A stretch of DNA of 5,145 nt, taken from positions 1-5,145 of the forward strand of contig JAQULX010000256.1 in assembly GCA_028718465.1 (NCBI GenBank). Direction: 5' to 3'. Below, in pieces: positions 1-5,145 of the stretch. This DNA is from Dehalococcoidales bacterium. Lineage in GTDB: Bacteria > Chloroflexota > Dehalococcoidia > Dehalococcoidales > UBA3254. The notes under the pieces were generated by a model, which was not told where the DNA came from, did not search any database, and saw nothing but the letters and a program-made list of their open reading frames with translations. Made by a program: the position numbers and the translations under genes. How positions within the stretch are numbered: the stretch's first letter is position 1; each line of letters opens with the position of its first letter.

Positions 1-755
1 CCGGCGAATACCGGCTCCATAGTCATGACCACTGCTACGCGCATCGGCGATACCAGAGATTGTGCCCAGGTCTGCACCAGATAAGCCACGGCTGTTGCCA
101 GTACCGCTGTGATGATCACGGCTATCCAGACTTCGCCATCCGGCGGAATTGTTAATCCTTCCGGCGAGGATGCGACCAGTGTTACGGCTGCGACCGTGCC
201 GATTTGAACAACAGTAAACCCATATACCCGGTCCCGCGGCGTCCATTCTCCGAGGCCTACAATATGCGTTGCGCAGGACAGGGCGCATGATAAAGTTAAG
301 AGTTCTCCAATGCCGATCGCCCAGCCATGCAGGCTGAGCATCGCCAGTCCGGCAGTGGCCAGAATGATTGACAACCAGGTGCTGCGGTTGCCTTTTCGCC
401 GCAGAAACAGGATGGAAATAACCGCGGTCAGCACCACATACATCCCGGTAATGAATCCCGACACCGTGGCGGACGCCCAGAGCAATCCGTAAGTCTGGGA
501 GATATAAGCCTGGCCCAGCACCAGCCCCATGATAACTCCGTGCCAGATATCAATCCGTGTCAGCCCGCGTAAACATGACGGGCGGAGGGCCAGCATCATC
601 AGTGCTGCGATAGTGAAGCGCACTGCCAGAAAGTCCATAACCGGCATTTTAAAAACCGCATTTTGGACTATAATAAAAGTCGATCCCCATACTGCTGTTA
701 CTCCTACCATTGAAGTCAGTGCAATAGCCGGTGAGGATTTCCAGTTTCGTAACAT
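1..755 (-). CDS. EamA/DMT-family transporter, C-terminus cut by window edge
   Basis: Reading the minus strand from an ATG at 755-753 gives 251 codons without a stop, running off the left window edge. The protein is very hydrophobic, with alternating membrane helices and short charged loops. It matches the drug/metabolite transporter (EamA) pattern: WGSTFIIVQNAV near residues 23-34 in the first helix, RFTIAAL at 46-52, GFITGMYVVLTAVIS at 100-114 leading to a basic LRRKGNR loop, and EPVFA at 247-251, which is the hallmark of the second EamA repeat. Family members usually have about 290-310 residues and ten helices, so roughly 40-60 residues are missing. GGAG lies 4 nt before the ATG, supporting this start; an in-frame TTG lies five codons upstream. 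The family exports or imports varied small metabolites, so the substrate cannot be given. It lies 158 bp after the ABC ATPase gene on the same strand. Family assignment is firm; function is not. Confidence 0.88.
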   Translation of the reverse strand, partial: MLRNWKSSPAIALTSMVGVTAVWGSTFIIVQNAVFKMPVMDFLAVRFTIAALMMLALRPSCLRGLTRIDIWHGVIMGLVLGQAYISQTYGLLWASATVSGFITGMYVVLTAVISILFLRRKGNRSTWLSIILATAGLAMLSLHGWAIGIGELLTLSCALSCATHIVGLGEWTPRDRVYGFTVVQIGTVAAVTLVASSPEGLTIPPDGEVWIAVIITAVLATAVAYLVQTWAQSLVSPMRVAVVMTMEPVFA

Positions 756-913
756 GTTTCTCCGTATCAACTCTCTGAAGAATGGGTTCCGGGGCGAATT
801 GGCTCAATCAGCGTCGACATTTTCCTGTCATATTTGAGGGGGCTTGTCCATATCTTCTTCTGTGTGAAGAGGGATCCAGCGGGGTTGATATCCAATCGCC
901 AAAAAATACCAGG
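756..913. other. Intergenic gap between ABC ATPase and DMT transporter genes
   Basis: This 158-bp gap separates two minus-strand genes. On the minus strand a T6 run follows closely after the ATPase stop codon, but I see only a three-base-pair stem before it, so it is not a credible intrinsic terminator. I found no well-spaced -35/-10 pair for the DMT gene. Read-through from the importer operon is possible, as is a weak separate promoter. Confidence 0.4.
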
Positions 914-1651
914 TTATATCTGCAGGACTTTACTGAGAAAGATTTTAGTACGCTCGTGAGTGGGGGAAGTGAAAAGCACATTAGGGGGCCCCTGCTCGAT
1001 GATTTGTCCCTCATCCATAAATATGCAGCGGGTAGCGGCCGCCCGGGCGAAACCCATTTCATGAGAGACCACCACCATAGTCATCCCTTCTTTGGCCAGG
1101 CCCAGCATTACATCCAGGACTTCGGTTATCATCTCGGGATCGAGGGCGCTGGTGGGTTCATCGAAGAGCATTATCTTGGGATTCATCGCCAGAGCGCGGG
1201 CAATTGCCACCCGCTGCTGCTGACCGCCGGAAAGCTGCAAAGGATAAGCCCCGCGTTTCTCTTCGATGCCGACTTTATTGAGCAAATTGATGGCGATTAC
1301 CTTCGATTCCTGGATGTTTCTCCTGCGCACTACCCTTTGGGCCAGGGTAATGTTGTCCAGCACCGTCAAATGCGGGAACAAATTAAAATGCTGGAAGACC
1401 ATGCCCACTTCCCGCCTGACAGCGTTGATATTTTTGGCGCTTTTCAGCATGATTCCATCTACGATAATGCTGCCTGAATTGTAGTCTTCCAGGCGATTGA
1501 TGCAGCGCAGAAGGGTGGACTTGCCCGATCCTGAAGGGCCCAGAATGACGACCACCTCGCCCTTCTTCACGTTCAGGCTCACACCCCTCAGGGCATGGAC
1601 CCTGCCGAAATACTTATGCACATTATCAATTTGAATGATTGGTTCTGACAT
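914..1651 (-). CDS. glnQ: Polar amino acid ABC transporter ATP-binding protein (GlnQ/HisP family)
   Basis: This 245-residue cytoplasmic ATPase drives uptake through the permease encoded just upstream. All nucleotide-binding motifs are present in order: Walker [10 protein letters not shown] at 38-46, Q-loop glutamine at about 87 ([10 protein letters not shown]), ABC signature [15 protein letters not shown] at 140-154, Walker [15 protein letters not shown] at 160-173, and the switch histidine at about 197 ([10 protein letters not shown]). The [15 protein letters not shown] segment and the EMGFAR stretch are typical of the GlnQ/HisP/ArtP polar amino acid group, and the length is full for that group. 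The ATG at 1651 is preceded by GAGGT with about 5 nt spacing. That ribosome-binding site lies inside the end of the permease gene, whose stop codon is only 2 nt upstream, so translational coupling is likely. The symbol glnQ denotes the family; the actual substrate (glutamine, histidine, arginine or other) cannot be read from the ATPase. Confidence 0.95.
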   Translation of the reverse strand: MSEPIIQIDNVHKYFGRVHALRGVSLNVKKGEVVVILGPSGSGKSTLLRCINRLEDYNSGSIIVDGIMLKSAKNINAVRREVGMVFQHFNLFPHLTVLDNITLAQRVVRRRNIQESKVIAINLLNKVGIEEKRGAYPLQLSGGQQQRVAIARALAMNPKIMLFDEPTSALDPEMITEVLDVMLGLAKEGMTMVVVSHEMGFARAAATRCIFMDEGQIIEQGPPNVLFTSPTHERTKIFLSKVLQI

Positions 1652-1653
1652 AA

Positions 1654-2538
1654 CTACCTCTCGGTGGTCCTTTTGCTTTCCAGGTAGGATATCAAGCGAG
1701 CTGCGAATAATGTCATCACCAGATAAAGAAGCGCTACCATGGTCCAGGTCTCGATGGGATTAAAATGAGTTGACATGAACTCACGCCCGCGGCGGGTGAG
1801 ATCGGCCAACGCCACAGCGCTGACCAGTGAGGTATCTTTAATGAGCATGATGAACTCGTTGCCAACTGGCGGGAGCACCAGCCGGAAGGCTTGCGGCAAG
1901 ACTACATGCCGCATGGCCTGGAAGTAGGTCATGCCCTGGCTGCGGGCAGCTTCCATCTGGCCTTTGGGAATGCTCTGGATGCCGGCCCGGAATATCTCGG
2001 TCATATAGGCGCCGTAGCAGACTACCAGACCGACAACGGCCATAAGGAAGGCATTGGTTCGATATTCAGCCAAATATGGAATACTGAGCCATCTTCCAAT
2101 CTCCTGGATCACTGCCGGGGCGGCGAGATACCACCATATTAGCTGGACCAGCAGCGGAATTCCTCTGACTATCTCAACGTACAGTGAAGTAATCAGGTGG
2201 ATTACAGGATTTTTGGAAATCCTTCCCAGTCCGCCTATTATGCCGACGACGATGATTAAAACGAAGGAGATAACGGTTAACCGGAAGGTCATCCATATTC
2301 CGTCACGAACGAAAACCAGAATATCCCAGAAAGGGTCTGCCTTTAATGTGATCAGAAGGATGATCAGGAGAGCGACGGCGGCCACCAGCCACCACCAGGG
2401 GTCCATACGGGAAGGGTATTCATTTCCCGGTATGAATCTCGTACCTTTGTTGTCGACATCCGGGCTGGCCGGCGAAGCCGGCTCAGCCCTTCTGAGAACC
2501 ATTTTGCCTAGATTTTTGAATATCCCCTGGGAACTCAA
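1654..2538 (-). CDS. Polar amino acid ABC transporter permease (HisM/GlnP family), TTG start
   Basis: This 294-residue inner-membrane protein is the transport channel. After a hydrophilic N-terminal stretch of about 46 residues comes a helix at about 48-65, then the conserved core: [13 protein letters not shown] (82-94), [18 protein letters not shown] (120-137), a helix at about 163-180, the EAA coupling loop [22 protein letters not shown] (starting at 196, with G202 and LP at 214-215), [18 protein letters not shown] (234-251), and a last helix at about 265-283. The EAA loop docks on the ATPase. The 46-residue N-terminal extension is longer than in many HisM/GlnP proteins. The start is TTG at 2538: an AGG lies 5 nt upstream, and an in-frame stop (2556-2554) rules out anything longer. 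An internal ATG at 2502 (residue 13) is an alternative but has a poorer ribosome-binding site. The gene begins 10 nt after the binding-protein stop. With only one permease in the operon, it probably works as a homodimer. Confidence 0.93.
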   Translation of the reverse strand: MSSQGIFKNLGKMVLRRAEPASPASPDVDNKGTRFIPGNEYPSRMDPWWWLVAAVALLIILLITLKADPFWDILVFVRDGIWMTFRLTVISFVLIIVVGIIGGLGRISKNPVIHLITSLYVEIVRGIPLLVQLIWWYLAAPAVIQEIGRWLSIPYLAEYRTNAFLMAVVGLVVCYGAYMTEIFRAGIQSIPKGQMEAARSQGMTYFQAMRHVVLPQAFRLVLPPVGNEFIMLIKDTSLVSAVALADLTRRGREFMSTHFNPIETWTMVALLYLVMTLFAARLISYLESKRTTER

Positions 2539-2548
2539 ACTAGCCTGC

Positions 2549-3343
2549 CTATTTCATCCATTTAGCGGCATATTCCTCGATCAGTCCTTCATCCTTAACG
2601 GCTTTCAGACCGGCGTTGATCTTTTCCAGGATGTCTTCTTTACCCTTGGCCACGGCGATGCCGTAGCTTTCATCGGTGAACACCTCACCGGCAGCTTTTA
2701 TTTTATCAGTATTTTTACCAACGTAGAGAAGGGCAACCGGATTATCGCAGACTACGGCGTTGATCTGGCCGTTCATCAGGTCCTGGAACGCCAATCCGAT
2801 ATCATCATAAGGTTTGGTGGTCGCGCCGTCGATCTTCTGGACCTCGATATCTCCGGTTGTTCCCAACTGCACACCTACCTGGCCGCTCAGCGTATCTTTG
2901 CCGGTGATGGTGGTATTGTTTATCTGCACCACTACCAGTTGTCCGGCGGCGAAGTAGGGATTGGAGAACAGCATTTCTTTTGCCCGATCTTCCGTAATAG
3001 TTATGGAAGATATGGCCGCGTCATACATTCCCTGCGCCATACCGGCCAGCAGGGGGTCCCAGGCGACATTGACGAACTCGATTTCCAGGTCGGCTTTTTC
3101 GGCAATAGCCTTCATGATATCGATATCCATGCCTTCGATCTCTTTGGACTGTTCATTAACGAACTCGAAGGGGGGCCAGGTGGCGTCAGTGGCGACCAGA
3201 AGTTTGGTGGCGGCTGCAGGCGTAGTAGGGGCGGCAGAGGTTGCAGGAGCGGCGGAAGTTGTGGGAGTACTGGTACCGCAGGCTGCCAGTAATAAGCTGG
3301 AAAGCACCGCTCCGACTATCAAGAGCCAGATTATTCTTTTCAT
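2549..3343 (-). CDS. Amino acid ABC transporter substrate-binding lipoprotein
   Basis: This 264-residue receptor captures an amino acid outside the membrane and delivers it to the permease. The N-terminus is a lipoprotein signal: MKR, a hydrophobic core, then LLLAAC with the lipidated cysteine at residue 22. A Ser/Thr/Ala/Pro-rich spacer (about 23-46) tethers the domain. The mature part is a bacterial family 3 binding protein: LLVATDATWPPFEF (48-61), GMDIDIMKAIAEKADLEIEF (71-90), ISSITITEDRAKEMLFSNPYF (111-131), GVQLGTTGDIEV (157-168) and AVVCDNPVA (196-204). By family knowledge, D53, R120 and D200 correspond to the residues that hold the ligand's amino and carboxyl groups. The ATG at 3343 is chosen over an upstream ATG at 3484 because GGAGG lies 9 nt before it, the signal peptide starts there, and the extra 47 residues would bury the signal and overlap the promoter. 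It is the first gene of the importer operon. Ligand identity is unknown. Confidence 0.95.
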   Translation of the reverse strand: MKRIIWLLIVGAVLSSLLLAACGTSTPTTSAAPATSAAPTTPAAATKLLVATDATWPPFEFVNEQSKEIEGMDIDIMKAIAEKADLEIEFVNVAWDPLLAGMAQGMYDAAISSITITEDRAKEMLFSNPYFAAGQLVVVQINNTTITGKDTLSGQVGVQLGTTGDIEVQKIDGATTKPYDDIGLAFQDLMNGQINAVVCDNPVALLYVGKNTDKIKAAGEVFTDESYGIAVAKGKEDILEKINAGLKAVKDEGLIEEYAAKWMK

Positions 3344-3352
3344 TAAGATTTT

Positions 3353-3357
3353 CCTCC
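3353..3357 (-). promoter_or_regulatory. Ribosome-binding site of the binding-protein gene
   Basis: GGAGG on the minus strand sits 9 nt before the ATG at 3343. It is the strongest Shine-Dalgarno sequence in the window. It settles the start of the lipoprotein, excluding the longer frame that begins at 3484. Confidence 0.8.
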
Positions 3358-3376
3358 AGAAATTTAATTTGCCTAT

Positions 3377-3385
3377 ATCATAACA
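3377..3385 (-). promoter_or_regulatory. Extended -10 promoter of the ABC importer operon
   Basis: On the minus strand the sequence TGTTATGAT is an extended -10 element (TG, one base, TATGAT with five of six consensus matches). No good -35 lies 16-18 bp upstream, which fits an extended -10 promoter or one needing an activator. The transcript would start near 3370, leaving a leader of about 27 nt that carries GGAGG. A short dyad TACCcGGTA at 3417-3425, flanked by CTGTT direct repeats, lies about 45-55 bp upstream of the predicted start and could bind a regulator. Confidence 0.5.
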
Positions 3386-3505
3386 GAGATGACACCCTTT
3401 GCATAGCGAACCTGTTACCCGGTACTGTTTAAAAAAATGATTCCGAATTTGCTGCTGATTTATTGTATTCTTACCGGTATCCATGTGACAATGGTCTTTA
3501 TCGAG

Positions 3506-3559
3506 ATACCATCTCTTTCCACACTTCTTCCGTCCACTGATAGATGGTATAATATACCA
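3506..3559. promoter_or_regulatory. Candidate operator: three alternating ATACCA/TGGTAT copies over the promoter
   Basis: ATACCATCT at 3506-3514 is perfectly mirrored by AGATGGTAT at 3542-3550. The second copy is itself half of a perfect 7-bp-armed palindrome, TGGTATA-A-TATACCA at 3545-3559. These sites bracket the -35 region and cover the -10, where a repressor would block transcription. A related GGTAT occurs at 3476-3480. Operator function is inferred from position and symmetry only. Part of the TGGTATA symmetry could be a chance effect of the TATAAT box. Confidence 0.35.
3545..3553 (+). promoter_or_regulatory. Extended -10 promoter of the flavoprotein gene
   Basis: TGGTATAAT is a perfect extended -10 (TG, one base, consensus TATAAT). 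The hexamer 17 bp upstream, TTCTTC at 3525-3530, is a poor -35. Transcription would begin near 3560 and give a leader of about 33 nt before the ATG at 3593. The element faces away from the importer promoter, so 3383-3544 is a shared divergent control region. Confidence 0.6.
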
Positions 3560-3592
3560 CCGAAGACCGGATATTAAGGCGTAAGAGCTGTT

Positions 3593-4780
3593 ATGGAAAA
3601 ATATTCAACCGTGATTATTGGCGGGGGAGCAGCCGGTATCTGCGCTGCTATCAGCCGGAGCCGCCAGCAGGAATCAGTCATTATCTGTGAAAAGACGGGG
3701 CAACTGGGCAAAAAAATACTGGCTACAGGGAATGGCAGATGCAATCTTCTGAACGAAAACCTGGATGAGTCCTATTATAACCCGGGAGCCAGGGGGCTGG
3801 TCAGAAGCGTTTTCGCCCGGTATGGCAAGTCCGCCATACTTGGCTTTTTTAAAGGGCTCGGACTGCAAGTGTATGCGAGAGAAGGCCGTATCTTCCCTGT
3901 CACCAACCAGGCCTCTTCAGTCCTGAAGGTCCTGGAGATGGAGCTGAAACGGCTGGCTGTCCCGGTCAAATACGGTTTTGATTGCAGTGGTTTCTCCTTT
4001 TCCGGTGACAGGATATTTGTTTCGGATAAAGAAGGCCGCAAACTGGAATGCCGGAAAGCCGTTATTACCGGCGGTGGGAAGTCCTACCCTGCCTTCGGAT
4101 CGGATGGCAGCATTTATACCATAGCCGCTCAATTAGGCCATACTATTGTGGAACCCGTCCCCAGCACGGTCCCTCTGGTTATCAAAGACGTTCTTTGCCA
4201 TACTCTGCAAGGCCAGAGGATCACCGCCGGAGCCAGCAGTATTATTGATGGACGGGAAGGCCCGGAGGTCAGCGGCGAGCTGCTTTTTACCCAATACGGA
4301 TTGTCAGGCACCTGCATACTCGATATTAGTGAGGAAGTCTCTATTGCCCTCAACCGGCAGCGTAAAAACGATGTTTATATATCCGTAGATATGGTACCTT
4401 TTATGGATCGTGAGCAGCTTAAAAATGAGCTTGCATGGAGAAGGACGGCACAGTGGCCGGACCGGGACATGCTGACCGGAATATTGCCGAACAAATTCAG
4501 TCTGGCTCTAAAGGATATTTTACGGAACGATGATTTCGACATGATAGCAGGTGAGTTAAAGGGCCGCCGTTTCAAGGTCAATGGTACCCGGGGCTGGAAC
4601 GAAGCCGAGTTTACCAGCGGTGGAGTCAATACCAACGAGGTCGAGGCTGGAACGCTGGAATCAAAGATAAAAAAAAGCCTTTTCTTTGCCGGAGAAGTGC
4701 TGGATGTGAACGGAAGACGCGGAGGATATAATCTCGGCTGGGCGTGGGCTTCCGGGATGGCAGCCGGGAAGGCCTCCTGA
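3593..4780 (+). CDS. NAD(P)/FAD-dependent oxidoreductase, HI0933/BaiN family
   Basis: This 395-residue cytoplasmic flavoprotein has the usual length for the family. The N-terminal Rossmann motif VIIGGGAAGICAA (7-19), with acidic E33 at the end of the second strand, binds the FAD ADP moiety. Family signatures follow: GKKILATGNGRCN (39-51), EGRIFPVTNQASSV (97-110), AVITGGGKSYPAFGSDGSIY (156-175), LLFTQYGLSGTCILDIS (230-246), and the C-terminal FTSGGVNTNEVEAGTLESK (340-358) with LFFAGEVLDVNGRRGGYNLGWAWASG (363-388), the second FAD-contacting region. The family includes BaiN of bile-acid-dehydroxylating clostridia and many uncharacterised proteins, so the substrate is unknown. I recall the central motif as usually LFTHxGLSGP; here His is Gln (233) and Pro is Thr (240). 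The ATG at 3593 has a modest AAGAG about 5 nt upstream. The gene stands alone, divergent from the importer. Confidence 0.93.
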   Translation: MEKYSTVIIGGGAAGICAAISRSRQQESVIICEKTGQLGKKILATGNGRCNLLNENLDESYYNPGARGLVRSVFARYGKSAILGFFKGLGLQVYAREGRIFPVTNQASSVLKVLEMELKRLAVPVKYGFDCSGFSFSGDRIFVSDKEGRKLECRKAVITGGGKSYPAFGSDGSIYTIAAQLGHTIVEPVPSTVPLVIKDVLCHTLQGQRITAGASSIIDGREGPEVSGELLFTQYGLSGTCILDISEEVSIALNRQRKNDVYISVDMVPFMDREQLKNELAWRRTAQWPDRDMLTGILPNKFSLALKDILRNDDFDMIAGELKGRRFKVNGTRGWNEAEFTSGGVNTNEVEAGTLESKIKKSLFFAGEVLDVNGRRGGYNLGWAWASGMAAGKAS

Positions 4781-4810
4781 AACAGTATCCGCCGTACCGC
4801 CAGGTCAATT

Positions 4811-4892
4811 TGATATATAGCGACCGCAAAACCGAATGTCAGGTTTTTAGCTTTAAAAATACGACATTTTGTTTTTCGCCAGCTATATATCA
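4811..4892. repeat. 82-nt in-register imperfect palindrome downstream of flavoprotein gene
   Basis: The two 41-nt halves are reverse complements at 30 of 41 positions, with no gap anywhere. The outer arms TGATATATAGC (4811-4821) and GCTATATATCA (4882-4892) match perfectly over 11 bp. Inner matched blocks are AAAAC/GTTTT (4828-4832 with 4871-4875), AATGTC/GACATT (4835-4840 with 4863-4868) and TTTTTA/TAAAAA (4844-4849 with 4854-4859), closing on a GCTT loop; three further positions are G-T wobbles. By count it is 34% GC, clearly lower than the flanking genes. It starts 30 nt after the flavoprotein stop. It could be a terminator-like RNA hairpin (T-rich run at 4869-4876), a small palindromic or MITE-like repeat, or a DNA cruciform site. 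No protein-coding role is apparent. Confidence 0.75.
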
Positions 4893-4897
4893 GGAAA

Positions 4898-4912
4898 GAG
4901 AAGCGGCTTCTC
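4898..4912. repeat. 7-bp inverted repeat, possible minus-strand terminator
   Basis: GAGAAGC-G-GCTTCTC is a perfect palindrome around one central base, starting 5 nt after the large palindrome. Read on the minus strand it is followed by TTTCCTG, only a short and interrupted T-run, so it would be at best a weak terminator for a convergent gene entering from the right edge. Confidence 0.4.
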
Positions 4913-4923
4913 ATGGGCTGCGG

Positions 4924-4987
4924 CCTGGTTCTTCTGTCATACAGTAGCCGGTTCTGACAACCTGAAGACCAGGGGAAGGCTCAGGTT
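4924..4987. repeat. Two overlapping, mutually exclusive stem-loops
   Basis: Stem A pairs CCTGGT (4924-4929) plus CTTC (4931-4934) with GAAGACCAGG (4964-4973), with one bulged T at 4930. TGTCA (4935-4939) can also pair with TGACA (4955-4959) inside it. Stem B pairs AACCTGA (4959-4965) with TCAGGTT (4981-4987). Both use bases 4959 and 4964-4965, so they cannot form completely together. The region lies between the flavoprotein gene and the possible right-edge gene. It could be 3' untranslated or terminator structure. Confidence 0.4.
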
Positions 4988-4996
4988 AGGGTTTGA

Positions 4997-5145
4997 TTAA
5001 ACATAACCAGCAGACCGGTCGCCGACCTGATCCGCCTGCCGGACAATATGCCGGCGGGCCGGCTCTGGGATTTTTCCGTGAGAATTATTCCTGATCATCT
5101 GGAGCAAAAGAGCAAGCATCAGTTGCATGGATTCCTCGCTGAGCC
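4997..5145 (-). CDS. C-terminal fragment of an unrecognised protein (partial)
   Basis: On the minus strand a frame enters from the right edge and runs 48 codons to a TAA at 4999-4997. The peptide begins LSEESMQLMLALLLQMIRNN and continues through KIPEPARRHIVRQADQVGD to SAGYV. It looks like two amphipathic helices with ordinary amino acid composition and codon use. I do not recognise the family, and the N-terminus lies outside the window. If real, the gene converges on the flavoprotein gene with a 216-bp gap holding the palindromes. The plus strand is also open here (ATG at 5048, running off the edge) but has no convincing ribosome-binding site. The fragment is short, so it may still be chance. 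Confidence 0.4.
   Translation of the reverse strand, partial: LSEESMQLMLALLLQMIRNNSHGKIPEPARRHIVRQADQVGDRSAGYV

Noticed and set aside
782..1477. 231-residue plus-strand open frame opposite the ATPase gene
   Set aside because: It lies antisense to intact Walker and signature motifs, and the translation shows no recognisable domain.
2054..3292. 412-residue plus-strand open frame antisense to the permease and binding-protein genes
   Set aside because: It crosses two well-recognised minus-strand genes and their junction, and its product shows no family motif. It is a complementary-strand shadow, although its length is eye-catching.
3344..3480. T-box or amino-acid riboswitch leader for the importer operon
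   Set aside because: The predicted transcript start leaves a leader of only about 27 nt, and I see no T-box sequence or terminator/antiterminator pair.
3344..3484. 47-residue N-terminal extension of the binding protein from an upstream ATG
   Set aside because: It would place hydrophilic residues before the lipoprotein signal and cover the predicted promoter, and the strong GGAGG lies before the inner ATG.
4826..4877. Integron attC-like site within the palindrome
   Set aside because: GCAAAAC and GTTTTTC contain the AAC and GTT cores but break the RYYYAAC/GTTRRRY pattern, and no integrase or cassette array is present.
4375..4914. 179-residue minus-strand open frame overlapping the end of the flavoprotein gene and the palindrome
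   Set aside because: It is antisense to conserved C-terminal flavoprotein motifs and spans the palindrome; no family features are seen.

Overview
This looks like an ordinary bacterial chromosomal segment with roughly balanced base composition and Shine-Dalgarno-led genes. Two clues on origin are a substrate-binding lipoprotein with an LAAC lipobox and a Ser/Thr/Ala/Pro-rich spacer, and a BaiN/HI0933-type flavoprotein. These fit a Gram-positive-type or Chloroflexota (Dehalococcoidia-like) organism, but taxonomy is inference only; no rRNA or marker gene is present.

Layout. Positions 1-755 (minus) hold a DMT/EamA-family transporter cut by the left window edge. Positions 914-3343 (minus) hold a compact polar amino acid ABC importer operon, transcribed in the order lipoprotein binding protein (3343-2549), permease (2538-1654, TTG start), ATPase (1651-914). 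The gaps are 10 and 2 nt, so translational coupling is likely. The DMT gene follows the ATPase on the same strand after 158 bp, with no convincing terminator between them. Positions 3344-3592 form a divergent promoter region, with an extended -10 element for each direction and an ATACCA/TGGTAT inverted-repeat cluster over the rightward promoter. Positions 3593-4780 (plus) encode a 395-residue NAD(P)/FAD-dependent oxidoreductase of the HI0933/BaiN family. A reading frame at 4997-5145 (minus) enters from the right edge and may be the C-terminus of an unrecognised protein convergent with the flavoprotein.

The importer parts form one system: a membrane-anchored receptor captures an amino acid outside the cell, the permease carries it, and the ATPase powers transport. 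The neighbouring DMT carrier could be an unrelated metabolite exporter. The flavoprotein is transcribed divergently and has no evident functional link.

The least expected structure is the convergent gap after the flavoprotein gene. It contains an 82-nt, AT-rich, perfectly in-register imperfect palindrome (4811-4892), followed by several smaller inverted repeats up to about position 4987. No CRISPR array, insertion sequence, tRNA or rRNA was seen, and I found no clear evidence for a novel multi-gene system.
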